A DNA stretch of 64,000 nucleotides from Candidatus Obscuribacterales bacterium (GTDB lineage Bacteria > Cyanobacteriota > Vampirovibrionia > Obscuribacterales > Obscuribacteraceae). The stretch covers positions 434,001 to 498,000 of the forward strand of contig JAHBVO010000002.1 of the NCBI GenBank assembly GCA_019637435.1. The letters run 5' to 3'. The notes below the pieces were generated by a model. It was not told the origin of the DNA. It searched no databases and was given only the letters and a program-made list of their open reading frames with translations. This document shows positions 51,315 to 62,493 of this stretch, one piece after another. Position 1 is the first letter of the stretch. Every line of letters begins with the position of its first letter. Position numbers and translations under genes: made by a program.

Positions 51315-54300
51315 TTAGGGCAGCTGCGGAAATTGGGCTTTGCGCTTGATGGAGGCTTCTATTTGCTTGCTCAGATCGCTCTCATCGCTTAGCTGATACG
51401 CTTTTTCTTTGTTTAGAGAAAAGACGTGAAGATCGATCTTTGTTTTGTGATCTTCGGAGCTGACTTTATAGAGGTTGTTGATTTCGCGAAGGGCGTCATA
51501 CTGCGCTCCCTCTGGCACCGACACTCCTCCGCGCGGGAGTTCCAAGAATACAGCGTCATTCGAGAAATCACTGGAAACGGTATCCGGAAGTTTCGTCATT
51601 ACGCATTGATCGTCGGTGCAAATTACTGTGGGGCTGTGCACGACGAGGTCTTTGCCCCTGGCTTTCGCGTCCTCGATGACTTTGAGGGCTTCTTCTGCAT
51701 CTTTGACTTTGAACTTGGTTTGTTTTTCAGCTTCTTTCTCTGCTTTAGCAGGCAGGATGTCGCTTGCTTTTGGAAGTGTTGGCTCGAAGTTGAATGCTGG
51801 TTTTACTTCCGGTTTGACCTCTGGCTTCGTCGCTTCTGGTGGCGTAGGTAGTACCATTGGTTCTGGATTGATCTGTCGCGGTTGTGTGGGCGCTTTTGGC
51901 TTCACACCGAGTTCCGGCTTTGCTTCCGGTTTTTCCTCCGGCTTGGCTTCTGGCTGAACTGTCTCTTCCGGTTTAAAGTTTTCCGGTGTCACTTCTGGTT
52001 GAACCGGAGTTTCCGGTTTGACTTCAGCTTGAGGTGGTACCACATGTGGTGGTGGTGCCTGTTCTGGTCTGCTGGTTTCGGGTTGCGGTGGAAGCTCAGG
52101 TTTTGCCTCTGGCTTGGTTTGCGGTTCTGGTTTAACTTCAGTCTCAGGTTTCACGTTCGCTTCCGGTTTTACCTCAGGCTTCTTCTGCTCCGGTTCAACC
52201 GGGGTTGCATCAGGCTTCGGAACCGCTGACTCCGGTGGTGGAACTGGTTTACCTTCGAGAAGCGCTCTGACAGCTGCCTCGCTGTTACCCTTCGATAGAT
52301 CCACACCACTCTTCTTGAGGAAGCTAACGATTTCGTCTGGAGACTTTGCGGCTTCGGTGCAACCTTTCGGTTGACCAAAGTTGCCCGGCGCGAATGCGCT
52401 CAGATGCGAGCTTCCGTCTTGCGCGACGTCAGGGGTTCTCAGCATAGCGTTCTTCAAAGCGTAGAACTTGCTGGTTTCAAGTCCGCGCTGCAACATGCCG
52501 TCGGCTGTTTGTCTGTTTATCTTAACTGCTGATGCCAGCCCATTCTCGCTGAGGTATTGCATCGCTTTTGCAAGATTCTCATTGGAACCTTTTGCGCTTT
52601 CTAGATACGAAAGCATCGGGACGTTCTTAGCTTTTGCGGCTTGCTGGGCGGCTTGAACATCGGTCTCACTCATCACTCCGGGAGGAAGTGCCGACTCTGC
52701 TCCTCGTGTCTCCTTTGGCGCTGACCGGTCTTGTTGGCGATCGCTGCCCGGCGTGCTGCGGTTGGTGGTGCCGAGGTTATCTTTTCCGGCAGCTACCAGA
52801 TTGCGCAGATGGTTTATATCACCGCCGTACCCATTAAGCGAGCGCCCGGAAGCGTCTTGTCTCAAAGGTTTAGACATGTCGTTTGGATTGTACACTGCAA
52901 CTTCGGGGAAGCGGCTGTTGTTGATCGGCATGATCTGGTTGATCATATTGAACAGCGCAGGATCAGTGCGCCTAATGTTGTCGCGAGTCGCTTCGTAATT
53001 GAGTTTAACGATAACTGCATCAGTAGTCGGTTTGTTCTTGAGTTCGTTCGCGAAGCTATCAATCGTCGAGCTGACTGTCGGGCAATTTCCGCAGAAATCT
53101 GCGCCTTTATAGACGATTAGAGGCAGATTATTGTCCTTGGCGGTTTGGATTGCTTCGGCGAGGCTGTAGCTGTCAAATTTGAGTTTGTCCAGCTTAACCG
53201 GCTCCTTTTCAGGTTGCTTCTCCGTGTTGTCCTTGGGAGCGTCCGGATTATCTTTCGGAGCATCCGGTTTTGGAGATTCCGGTTTCTCACCATCTGGCTT
53301 CGGACCGTCAGGCTTCGGCGCATCAGGCTGCGCAGGAGCGTCTGGTTGCGGTGCGGGTGGCTTCACTTGACCAGCGAAAACAGTCTTGAGGTCGCCTGTT
53401 GCAGCGGCTTTTAAACTGTTCTTCGGATCGTTTGCATTGAAATCAGTTGCGTTGAAACGTCCCATGAATCCCGGCTTTTGATAGAGGTTGTTGACGTCGC
53501 CGCCTGCTCCGCACAGATTGGCGAGCTGCCAGTAATTTGTTGTCTCCAGTCCTGCTCGCATCATCTGGTCCGCGTGTGCAAAATTGATATTGACGAATAC
53601 TGCGTCGGCGGCATTCGCCTTCATCGCGTCTTGCTGGGCCTGATCGAGCTGACCGTTCGGCGATGAAAAAACATAGATAGGTTGATTCTTGCTCTGCGCA
53701 AGTTTGATTGCTTCGCCAACATTGTTTTCGTTGAAAACCGGGTTGGGTTGCTTCGGCGCGTCGCCTGGTTGCGCTGGTTGATCTCCCGGCTTGACTGGCG
53801 CATCTGGTTTTACCGGCGCATCCGGTTTTACAGTGCCGTCTGGCTTCGCTGGTGTATCCGGCTTGGGCTCCGCGTCTTGGGGGGTGGTGGTATCGCCGGG
53901 CTTTGTCGGTTTCTGTTCAGGCGTCGTTGGAAACAGATCGCCTGGCACTGTCCACTCGCCGAACGGGTCGAATGGATCGTTTTTCTCCCCGCTTTTGGTG
54001 CCCTTTTCGTCAGGCTTGTTCACTTCACCAGGTTTTGGAAGGTTAGTAAATTCTGGAGCGAATGGATCCGTAAGCACGTCGGGGAGCTTGCCGTCAGCGG
54101 TTTTCGGCGGAGCTACCGGTCCAAGTTCGTTAAACTCGCGACCAAATGGGTCCGTCGTAATGTCGAGGTCTGTGTCGCTCTTTTCGCTTTTGGCGCCGGT
54201 TGCTGGCGTGTCAGTGGGCTGAGAGTCGGCGAACAGCTTCATGTCAAAATCGATCGAATTTGTTTCGTCTCTCTCCGATTTGTCCAGTTTCTCCGGAGTA

Positions 54301-54323
54301 TTGTCTGCCGCTTTTGCGCTCAT
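51315..54323 (-). CDS. Large protein with repeated thioredoxin-like modules and Pro/Lys-rich linkers
   Basis: A 1002-residue protein with no signal peptide. Four modules have the same plan (EAIxxAKxxNxPxxVY, then a strand AVFVNIN or AVIVKLN). They lie at about 198-320, 386-520, 551-680 and 870-985. Only module 2 has a CxxC site (ADFCGNCPT, Cys411 and Cys414). Modules 1, 3 and 4 lost it. Linkers of KPDAP, KPEVKPE and similar words separate them. The first 130 residues carry DPFG/DPFAPEF words shared with the proteins at 9612 and 10902. GAGG stands upstream of the ATG. A scaffold role is more likely than oxidoreductase activity. Confidence 0.65.
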   Translation of the reverse strand: MSAKAADNTPEKLDKSERDETNSIDFDMKLFADSQPTDTPATGAKSEKSDTDLDITTDPFGREFNELGPVAPPKTADGKLPDVLTDPFAPEFTNLPKPGEVNKPDEKGTKSGEKNDPFDPFGEWTVPGDLFPTTPEQKPTKPGDTTTPQDAEPKPDTPAKPDGTVKPDAPVKPDAPVKPGDQPAQPGDAPKQPNPVFNENNVGEAIKLAQSKNQPIYVFSSPNGQLDQAQQDAMKANAADAVFVNINFAHADQMMRAGLETTNYWQLANLCGAGGDVNNLYQKPGFMGRFNATDFNANDPKNSLKAAATGDLKTVFAGQVKPPAPQPDAPAQPDAPKPDGPKPDGEKPESPKPDAPKDNPDAPKDNTEKQPEKEPVKLDKLKFDSYSLAEAIQTAKDNNLPLIVYKGADFCGNCPTVSSTIDSFANELKNKPTTDAVIVKLNYEATRDNIRRTDPALFNMINQIMPINNSRFPEVAVYNPNDMSKPLRQDASGRSLNGYGGDINHLRNLVAAGKDNLGTTNRSTPGSDRQQDRSAPKETRGAESALPPGVMSETDVQAAQQAAKAKNVPMLSYLESAKGSNENLAKAMQYLSENGLASAVKINRQTADGMLQRGLETSKFYALKNAMLRTPDVAQDGSSHLSAFAPGNFGQPKGCTEAAKSPDEIVSFLKKSGVDLSKGNSEAAVRALLEGKPVPPPESAVPKPDATPVEPEQKKPEVKPEANVKPETEVKPEPQTKPEAKPELPPQPETSRPEQAPPPHVVPPQAEVKPETPVQPEVTPENFKPEETVQPEAKPEEKPEAKPELGVKPKAPTQPRQINPEPMVLPTPPEATKPEVKPEVKPAFNFEPTLPKASDILPAKAEKEAEKQTKFKVKDAEEALKVIEDAKARGKDLVVHSPTVICTDDQCVMTKLPDTVSSDFSNDAVFLELPRGGVSVPEGAQYDALREINNLYKVSSEDHKTKIDLHVFSLNKEKAYQLSDESDLSKQIEASIKRKAQFPQLP

Positions 54324-54575
54324 CGGGGGTTTGCCTCGCTAACAACTTCGGACTTCAGACTAAGGAGAATTTGTGTAGTTTTAGTATCCAAATTTGCCTT
54401 GCCGGGCAAAGATTTGCGGTTTTTACGGTCCCGAAAAGCAGATTTAATTTTGGAGGTCACCAACAGAAGCGCCGCTTGGTTCATACTCACCCTTTGAAAT
54501 TACGATATTTCGTCGATTGACCTGGAATCAGTCGTCGCTAATCTTTTGAGTAAACCTGTAGACCGGGAGGCAACC

Positions 54576-55175
54576 GTGACCGACAAACCTAAAGTGCTTT
54601 GCTTTGCAGGAAGCTTGCGTAAAGACTCACACAATAAGAAACTCGCCAGGTTGGCTGCCAGGCTCGTGGACGAGGCTGGTGGACAAGCTACTTTTATCGA
54701 CCTGAAGGACTTCGACTTACCTTTATATGATGGTGATATTGAGTCGGAAAGCGGTCTGCCGGAAAACGCCAAGAAGCTCAAGAAAATCATGAAAGAGCAT
54801 CAGGCGTTTTTGATTGCATCGCCTGAATACAACAGCGCGCTTTCAGCCGTTTTGAAAAACGTAATCGACTGGACCTCGCGCCCTGAACCGGGCGAGAAAA
54901 GTCTCGAAGCCTATACCGGCAAAGTTGCCGGATTGTTGGCCGCCTCGCCTGGCGCGATGGGTGGTCTTCGCGGATTGGTCGGTTTGCGCTCGATTCTTGG
55001 AAATATCGGCGTCATCTTGATTCCCGATCAAATCGCCATCGCACAAGCGCACGAAGCATTTGATGATGACGGCTCCTTGAAGGATTCGAAGAAGCAGGAA
55101 ACAGTTAAGCGCATTGCCTCGCGTGTCGTCGAAGTCGCCGGCGCGCTGGCGAAGCCGGTCGCCGTTTCCAAATAG
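54576..55175 (+). CDS. NADPH-dependent FMN reductase family protein
   Basis: A 199-residue flavodoxin-fold protein. PKVLCFAGSLRKDSHNKKLA holds the FMN phosphate loop. FDLPLYDGDIE and FLIASPEYNSALSAVLKNVI, DW, are the family signatures (SPEYN). The family reduces FMN, quinones or azo dyes with NADPH. The start is a GTG with GGGAGG six bases before it. The TTG at 54546 is in frame but has no such site. It stands alone between the thioredoxin-like giant (divergent) and the aquaporin gene. Confidence 0.9.
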   Translation: MTDKPKVLCFAGSLRKDSHNKKLARLAARLVDEAGGQATFIDLKDFDLPLYDGDIESESGLPENAKKLKKIMKEHQAFLIASPEYNSALSAVLKNVIDWTSRPEPGEKSLEAYTGKVAGLLAASPGAMGGLRGLVGLRSILGNIGVILIPDQIAIAQAHEAFDDDGSLKDSKKQETVKRIASRVVEVAGALAKPVAVSK

Positions 55176-55350
55176 ATCAAGACTGCCGCCCGATGCCGTC
55201 AGGTCCACCCTGGCGTGCTTTTGTGCGGTTATGAAAATTGACTTATGCGCGTTTTCAGCGTTGGCGGTTAAACTTATGAGATTCGGACAATGGTCGTAGC
55301 GCTGCTGACACGCCTCTCTATTGGTCGTGGGCATAGACGGGGTGTTTGTT

Positions 55351-56085
55351 ATGCATCTGGCAAAATGCCTGTTGAGTGAGTTTCTTGGTACCGCATTTTT
55401 GCTGGCTACGGTCGTCGGCTCTGGTGCTTTGATGCACAAGATTGATGGCGGTAATGTTGCGCTCACCGTCATGGGCGTTGCTCTTGCCACGGGCTGCGTA
55501 CTGCTCGCTTTGATAAACACATTCGGCTCGATTTCGGCGCAGTTCAATCCTGTTGTCACATTGCTCTCCGCCGTTCAAAAGAATCTGAAATGGGAGAGTG
55601 TTGCGCCGTACATCGCGGTTCAAATCATTGGCGCTATTGTCGGAGTATTAGTAGCGAACATCATGTTCGAGGTGCAACCGTTTGCGATGTCCAGCGATGC
55701 GCGCACCGGTTATGGACAGTGGGCTGGAGAAATCATTGCCACGTTTGGTTTGGTTGGAACAATCATCGGCTGTTCGCGTTCGAAACCAGATGCGGTGCCC
55801 ACATCTGTCGCTGCTTATGTAGCCGGCGCAATTATGTTCACCTCATCTACGTGCTTCGCCAATCCTGCTGTGACAATTTCGCGGATGTTCACTACGACGA
55901 TAACCGGAATCAGAGCCGTCGACGTTGTTCCGTTTATTGTGTTTGAACTGATTGGAGCTGCGCTTGCCTACGGCGTCTTCACATGGCTCTTCCGCGACGA
56001 CAAACCGATTGTGCCGGACACTTTTGTTCCAGGCGAAAAACATTTGCGACTGCTCGCAAACGAACCGTCGGATCTGATCTCGTAG
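55351..56085 (+). CDS. MIP-family channel (aquaporin/glycerol facilitator)
   Basis: A 244-residue membrane protein with six hydrophobic helices. The two pore motifs are visible as SAQFNPVVTL and CFANPAVTISR (NPV and NPA). The Arg after the second motif is the selectivity-filter Arg. SEFLGTAFLLATVVGSGAL is typical of helix 1. It passes water or small neutral solutes. Whether it carries glycerol cannot be decided here, but glpK is in the same window. The ATG at 55351 is preferred to the TTG at 55321. Confidence 0.88.
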   Translation: MHLAKCLLSEFLGTAFLLATVVGSGALMHKIDGGNVALTVMGVALATGCVLLALINTFGSISAQFNPVVTLLSAVQKNLKWESVAPYIAVQIIGAIVGVLVANIMFEVQPFAMSSDARTGYGQWAGEIIATFGLVGTIIGCSRSKPDAVPTSVAAYVAGAIMFTSSTCFANPAVTISRMFTTTITGIRAVDVVPFIVFELIGAALAYGVFTWLFRDDKPIVPDTFVPGEKHLRLLANEPSDLIS

Positions 56086-56163
56086 GAACTTGCAGGCTGC
56101 GCGTTTAGTCAGTCGCGTATTTTCACGCTGCGTTTTTCACTTATCGGGTTCCAGAAGATTGTC

Positions 56164-57321
56164 TTACCAGGCTGCTCTTCGCTTAGCAGGTCTCAGTGAG
56201 CGAACTGGAGTTGCTGGTTGTTTTGCACCTTCAAGTTCGAGCTTTCGTCCAATTACCTTCTCGATGTCGCGCATCAAGAAAATTTGTTCGTCCGAAACGA
56301 ATGAGTACGCTATGCCGGAGCGCCCTGCTCGACCGGTTCTACCGATGCGATGAACGTAGTCTTCGGGAGAGTCAGGCAGATCGTAGTTGATGACGTGACT
56401 GATGTCCGGGATGTCTAAGCCGCGTGCGGCGATGTCTGTCGCGACGAGAACCTTGAATGCGCCTTTGCGATAGCGCGAAAGCGTTTTCTCTCTTTGACTC
56501 TGGGTGATGTCGCCGTGAATTTCCTCTGCTGGAATTTTTGCGTCACGAAGTCGATCCATTACCCATGTCGCTTTGCGTTTGGTCTGCGTGAACACGATGA
56601 CTGATGTACTCAGATCTCGGATAAGTTTGGCAAGTAGTTCGTCCTTGCTGAACTCGTGTACGCGGAACATCTTTTGCTCGATTTCTTTCGGTTCGATCTG
56701 GTTTGAATTGACGCGAACAGTGACAGGATTTCGCAAAAACTCGCGAGCTAACATTTCAACTTTGCCATCAATGGTGGCTGAGAACATCAATGTCTGACGT
56801 TCCTTCGAGAGGGTTTTTACGATGCGTCTGACTTGCGGCATGAATCCCATGTCGAGTAATCTGTCCGCTTCATCCAGTACCAGCATTTCGATACCGGCAA
56901 GACTAACCGTTTTTCTCTCTAAGTAATCGAGCATGCGGCCAGGTGTTGCGACGATTATGTCAGCGGTTTTTAAACCAGCCTTTTGCTTTTCGTAGCCGAC
57001 GCCACCATATATGGTGACGCTGCGCAGCTTCCTGTATTTGGCGAATTTCTCGAATTGTTCCTGCACCTGAAGCGCGAGTTCGCGCGTCGGAAGTAGAATC
57101 AGAGCTCTCGGATGGTGCTCCGGTTCGTCCAGACATTCAATAATCGGCAGAGCATAGGCTGCCGTCTTACCGGAGCCGGTTTCCGCGGAAGCCATTATGT
57201 CTTGTCCAGACATCGTCAGCCCGATTGTTTTATCTTGAATATCTGTAGGTATCGTGTAGCCGCATTCTGTTAACGCGGAAAGTGTCGGCTTGGAAAATCC
57301 AAGCTCTGCGAATGTAGTCAA
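56164..57321 (-). CDS. DEAD-box RNA helicase (RhlE-like)
   Basis: All helicase motifs are present: Q-motif region IPTDIQDKTIG, ASAETGSGKT, PTRELALQ, ATPGRMLDYL, DEAD in VLDEADRLLDMGF, SAT, VIVFTQTK, ATDIAARGLDIP and HRIGRTGRAG. The product is about 385 residues and ends soon after motif VI, so there is no long basic tail. It unwinds RNA in ribosome assembly or decay. I prefer the TTG at 57321, since AAGGA lies eight bases before it and the protein then begins MTTFAELGF as usual. The ATG at 57363 is the alternative. Confidence 0.92.
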   Translation of the reverse strand: MTTFAELGFSKPTLSALTECGYTIPTDIQDKTIGLTMSGQDIMASAETGSGKTAAYALPIIECLDEPEHHPRALILLPTRELALQVQEQFEKFAKYRKLRSVTIYGGVGYEKQKAGLKTADIIVATPGRMLDYLERKTVSLAGIEMLVLDEADRLLDMGFMPQVRRIVKTLSKERQTLMFSATIDGKVEMLAREFLRNPVTVRVNSNQIEPKEIEQKMFRVHEFSKDELLAKLIRDLSTSVIVFTQTKRKATWVMDRLRDAKIPAEEIHGDITQSQREKTLSRYRKGAFKVLVATDIAARGLDIPDISHVINYDLPDSPEDYVHRIGRTGRAGRSGIAYSFVSDEQIFLMRDIEKVIGRKLELEGAKQPATPVRSLRPAKRRAAW

Positions 57322-57586
57322 TGTATGTTCCTTATTGCAACCATTGGCTCGTAGCCAACTCATTTCGATAAAATCGGGAAACTTGTGATCCAGTCAACGC
57401 CTGTTCTTTTCTTTCCGTAGACCGAACCGCGATTCAAAAAACGTCTTTCGTTTGCCGTTTCCCATCACTAATCGCCTTAGTATCTCATATTTAACCTTAG
57501 ATGTCAAAAGAACCACGCAAGCAACGTTACTCCAGGCCCGCTTTAGAAGCTCTCCTGTTGAGACACTCGATAATTTAGAGGCGCGC

Positions 57587-58303
57587 TTACACCTCTTTTT
57601 TGAATATGACGCATGGTGAGATGAACGCATCCTCAAACGTTCCGCAAGGCGTCCATCCGTTACTGGTGCGGTTTTCAACAATCTCCATCAGTGTTTTCTT
57701 ATTATTGAAAACTCCGCCAAATGCGTGCTCCACGGCGTACTGATAATTTTTACCTTTCGGTTTAGTCATCAGCACGAGCGTCGGGCTGAGTCCTCCGTGG
57801 ACGACGCATTGCAAAGTGAGATCGTTTTTCATCTCTTGTGAAGCTAATTCATGTTCTATGGTCGTGGCTGTGTGTTCGAAGAGCCCGATCGGTACTGTGA
57901 CTAGCTTGATTTGCATATCGCTGCACGGTTCGTATGATTTGCGATAAACAACCACCGGTTTTGAAATCAAACTGTCAACGATGCAAGCCGGAATCCAGTT
58001 CTCCGCAAGCTTCTGCCAGAGCCGTTCACTTATATAAGACACTTCGTCGATTCCTGCAGGTACGTCAAGCGTCTCGATTGTGTAGCGGAGGACGGCTCTG
58101 GGGTCACGGATTTTTCTTAAAACCATTAGCGTCTGCCGCACTTCGTCACCGCACGTGTCTACAATCTCCCAGCCTTCAAGAGAACGCTGCAAAATGATGC
58201 GGGCTAAAGACTCCATTTCGTCTTCTTCGGGAAAGCGCTTGCGGACTGGTTCCACTATGTGGTCGCACAGTACGAAACTGTTCGCTGTCGTTGATGTAAT
58301 CAT
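57587..58303 (-). CDS. Protein with four DUF4177-like repeats
   Basis: A 238-residue soluble protein; GGAGGG precedes the ATG at 58303. The same unit appears four times: RIILQRSLEGWEIVDTCGDE, then TLMVLRK; WQKLAENWIPACIVDSLISK, then PVVVYRK; EMKNDLTLQCVVHGGLSPTL, then VLMTKP; and VENRTSNGWTPCGTFEDAFI, then SPCVIFKK. Each is a helix with GW and a two-strand hairpin that ends in a basic residue, as in DUF4177. Units 1 and 4 are closest to the single-domain family. Function unknown. The partial gene at the right edge has a similar ANWETRGYQVCGASEDKQTL, VFR unit. Confidence 0.6.
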   Translation of the reverse strand: MITSTTANSFVLCDHIVEPVRKRFPEEDEMESLARIILQRSLEGWEIVDTCGDEVRQTLMVLRKIRDPRAVLRYTIETLDVPAGIDEVSYISERLWQKLAENWIPACIVDSLISKPVVVYRKSYEPCSDMQIKLVTVPIGLFEHTATTIEHELASQEMKNDLTLQCVVHGGLSPTLVLMTKPKGKNYQYAVEHAFGGVFNNKKTLMEIVENRTSNGWTPCGTFEDAFISPCVIFKKEV

Positions 58304-58556
58304 GTTGTCCCTCCAACTGGGTTTTCTCAAGTAAGGCTGAGGGCGGAAGCCGAATCTGTTAGATGTCAACGAGACAAAGCGAAGAGAATTTTTGTTCCCA
58401 CTGTTTCGAATATTATTAACTGAATGAGACCCCTAACCTGAGGCTGGCAGCCGAATTCGTGATATTCTGACCTAGCCTTCGATCGCTGGTCCGAGGAATA
58501 GCATTCGACGCGAGTGCGCCCTTATAACCGTTTACAGAGCTTTTCTGAAAGTTTCA

Positions 58557-59543
58557 ATGCGAGAAAACTGGAGCAGAGCTAGTCAAACACTTGAGTTCAC
58601 GACGGACGAACTCACCAAGATGATCGCCCCAATTTTGCCCAAGCGGAAGGTTGTGGCCAGCTTCTACGCTCAAGGTGGACTGGCTAATACCAATATTCGT
58701 TTGAAACTCAGTGATACACAGACGCCGCTAATGCTGAGGGTGTTCACTCGCGATCCTTCGCAGGCGGAGAAGGAATATCAAATCTATCAGCGCATAAAAG
58801 GTCTGGTGCCTGCCCCGCAAGTGTATTTCTATTCCCCGACAAATCCAGTCTCAGGCCATCCTTACTCGATTATGCAAGTAGTCGAGGGCGATCGGTTGGA
58901 AACTCTCGTGGAAGGGCTGGATGACAGCTGGAGTGTGGAGGTTGGTAGAAGTGTGGGCGATGCGCTTGCCGCCATCCATAGTGTCACGTTTGAGCGCGCT
59001 GGATTTTTCGACGGGCAGTTAAACATCGCAATGCCAATCTCCTTGGGCGCAGATGGCTTTATCGGTTTCGCTCAAAGTTGTGTTGAACAGAGTATCGTTC
59101 AGGAGCGTCTAGGCATTGATTTCGTTCATCACCTAATGACGTTCGTCAAGTCGCAGTCGTCAGAGTTCGATTCGTGGCGCTCTGTTGCTTGCTTGACCCA
59201 TGCGGATTTTGGTGGTTCGAATATTCTTGTTCGCAAACAACAGGACGGCTGGAAAGTAAGTGCTGTACTTGACTGGGAGTTTGCGCTCAGTGCGAGCCCA
59301 TTCATGGATTTCGGTAATCTCTTGCGGAAACCGCTTGGTTCTGTTTACTCATTTGAGAGTTCGGTCTACGAGGGTTACACCGCGCGTGGTGGCAGCCTGC
59401 CGGCTAATTGGCGCAAGCTCAGTAAACTCGTCGACCTGACCGCGTGGTTGGATTTCCTTACCAGACCTACTGCGAACGAAAGGTTGATCGAGGATGCTCG
59501 CGCTGTTATCCTCGAAACGATAAAAGAAAACCGCTCGCGATAG
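58557..59543 (+). CDS. Aminoglycoside phosphotransferase-fold kinase
   Basis: A 328-residue protein kinase-like enzyme of the APH family. SFYAQGGLANTNIRLKLSD is the nucleotide loop region and LMLRVFTRD holds the lysine-equivalent position. The catalytic loop is LTHADFGGSNILV (HxDxxxxN) and the metal motif is VLDWEFA. Family members phosphorylate sugars, choline, homoserine or antibiotics. The substrate cannot be read here, and there is no reason to call it a resistance gene. It is divergent from the DUF4177-like gene across 253 bp. Confidence 0.85.
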   Translation: MRENWSRASQTLEFTTDELTKMIAPILPKRKVVASFYAQGGLANTNIRLKLSDTQTPLMLRVFTRDPSQAEKEYQIYQRIKGLVPAPQVYFYSPTNPVSGHPYSIMQVVEGDRLETLVEGLDDSWSVEVGRSVGDALAAIHSVTFERAGFFDGQLNIAMPISLGADGFIGFAQSCVEQSIVQERLGIDFVHHLMTFVKSQSSEFDSWRSVACLTHADFGGSNILVRKQQDGWKVSAVLDWEFALSASPFMDFGNLLRKPLGSVYSFESSVYEGYTARGGSLPANWRKLSKLVDLTAWLDFLTRPTANERLIEDARAVILETIKENRSR

Positions 59544-59655
59544 GCTATGACCTATCAACATTCACCTGGAACGAGCCGCGACTGAAATTGTGTCGTTCAA
59601 GATTGTTTCTTGTAAATTGGTGGCATAGGAGAGATGGTGTGTTCATGGAGACAAC

Positions 59656-60198
59656 ATGCGAAGCATCGCTTTCTTTCTCATTGTTCTTGGCGTTTCCTAC
59701 TTTGTGCTTACAGGCATTGAGTATGCTCGCAACATCCAGGCACAAAATTGGATTGAAACCGATGGCGTCGTCGTCAAGGCAATCAATAGCATTCCGCTCA
59801 CCAAGTACGAGCCCAATCGATTGAATAACATTTGCTTGTTGGTCAATTGGTCTTACGTGAAGTACTCCTATTCAATCGGCGCCGGTCATTACGATGGTGA
59901 GTCGGAGCTTGGACCGCACCTGACCCTGTTTGATTACATGGTCGGGCCGATGGCGGTTCGCTTACCCGACGGTAAGGCTATCAGAGTGCGCTACAACCCG
60001 CGCAATCCTAATGAGTCCCGTTTGCCTCTCGATGTTTTTCACCCTGTCGAGATGTTTTTCGGAACTGCGTGTGTGTTTTTCGTATCAGGGCTGCTGCTCT
60101 ATTACATGAGCAAGATATCGGTCACCGCCGAAGGTGACGATGATGAGTTGAACCAACCGCTAGAGTATTTCGAGAAAAAACGCCGCCAAATTAAGTAA
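59656..60198 (+). CDS. DUF3592 membrane protein
   Basis: A 180-residue protein with membrane helices at residues 4-22 and 128-150. The domain between them (NWIETDGVVVKAINSIPL, then VKYSYSIGAGHYDGES, then IRVRYNPRNPNESRL) is the recognised DUF3592 pattern: strands ending in YNPxNPxxS. The role of the family is unknown. The start has GGAG five to eight bases upstream. It is read in the same direction as the kinase before it, 112 bp away. The stop is overlapped by the stem of a hairpin. Confidence 0.8.
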   Translation: MRSIAFFLIVLGVSYFVLTGIEYARNIQAQNWIETDGVVVKAINSIPLTKYEPNRLNNICLLVNWSYVKYSYSIGAGHYDGESELGPHLTLFDYMVGPMAVRLPDGKAIRVRYNPRNPNESRLPLDVFHPVEMFFGTACVFFVSGLLLYYMSKISVTAEGDDDELNQPLEYFEKKRRQIK

Positions 60199-60226
60199 AG
60201 CGCCGAACTTTTCGATCCGGCGCTTT
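60197..60226. terminator. Hairpin between convergent DUF3592 and pyrG genes
   Basis: AAAGCGCCG (60197-60205) pairs perfectly with CGGCGCTTT (60218-60226) around a 12-base loop. The A-run on one side and T-run on the other make it usable in both directions. Only three T residues are inside the stem end. Confidence 0.65.
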
Positions 60227-60238
60227 CAATGTTTCTCG

Positions 60239-60264
60239 GAAGTTGAGTCAAGCGACTCAACTTC
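60239..60264. terminator. Perfect 11-bp hairpin just after pyrG
   Basis: GAAGTTGAGTC and GACTCAACTTC enclose a four-base loop (AAGC). The hairpin ends two bases before the pyrG stop codon on the minus strand and is followed by the second hairpin at 60197. Together they form a double stop between convergent genes. No T-tract follows this one. Confidence 0.6.
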
Positions 60265-60266
60265 GG

Positions 60267-62054
<1,788 letters not shown>

Positions 62055-62128
62055 TTACATAGGGAGACGTGGGGACCGAAACCTTTCGCGATTCCAATCC
62101 CTGCTCGTTGTTTACTCTGTTTCATGTC

Positions 62129-62425
62129 TTAGTCCCCTATCCTCGGGACCCTGAAGAAGGCTTTGTCATCGACTTCTTCGCTGTCCGGAGCCGTCTCCAT
62201 CAGGCGCGCATGGCCCGGAGGTGGAACGACGACATCCTCTCGTAACACGTTAACAACAGGCAGGGCGTGCGACATGGGTTCAACACCGGTAGTGTCGACT
62301 TTATCGAGTTGTCCGAAATATTCGATGATGCGGCTGAGCTGGTTGGTGTAAAGGCGCTTTTCATCTTCTGTTAGCGCCAGTCTGGCCAGCTTCGCGACAT
62401 GCTCGACATCTTTGGAGGTGATCAT
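62129..62425 (-). CDS. gatC: Aspartyl/glutamyl-tRNA amidotransferase subunit C
   Basis: GatC is the small clamp subunit of the GatCAB enzyme, which converts Glu-tRNA(Gln) to Gln-tRNA(Gln). The 98-residue protein has the typical start SKDVEHVAKLARLALTEDE, the helix LSRIIEYFGQLDKVDTTGVE and the end DDKAFFRVPRIGD (FxVPRIL-like). gatA and gatB are not in the window. The presence of gatC implies the indirect route to Gln-tRNA in this organism. It is divergent from the exchanger gene by 68 bp. Confidence 0.93.
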   Translation of the reverse strand: MITSKDVEHVAKLARLALTEDEKRLYTNQLSRIIEYFGQLDKVDTTGVEPMSHALPVVNVLREDVVVPPPGHARLMETAPDSEEVDDKAFFRVPRIGD

Positions 62426-62493
62426 CTCAAGTCCATGTTTAAGTTATGCCCGAACGCTTTCTGCTATTCTGCCATGAAGATTGTCTGGTGTGA

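Noticed and set aside
58557..59543. Antibiotic-resistance aminoglycoside kinase
   Set aside because: The fold is shared by many metabolic kinases, and neither the sequence nor the neighbours point to antibiotics.
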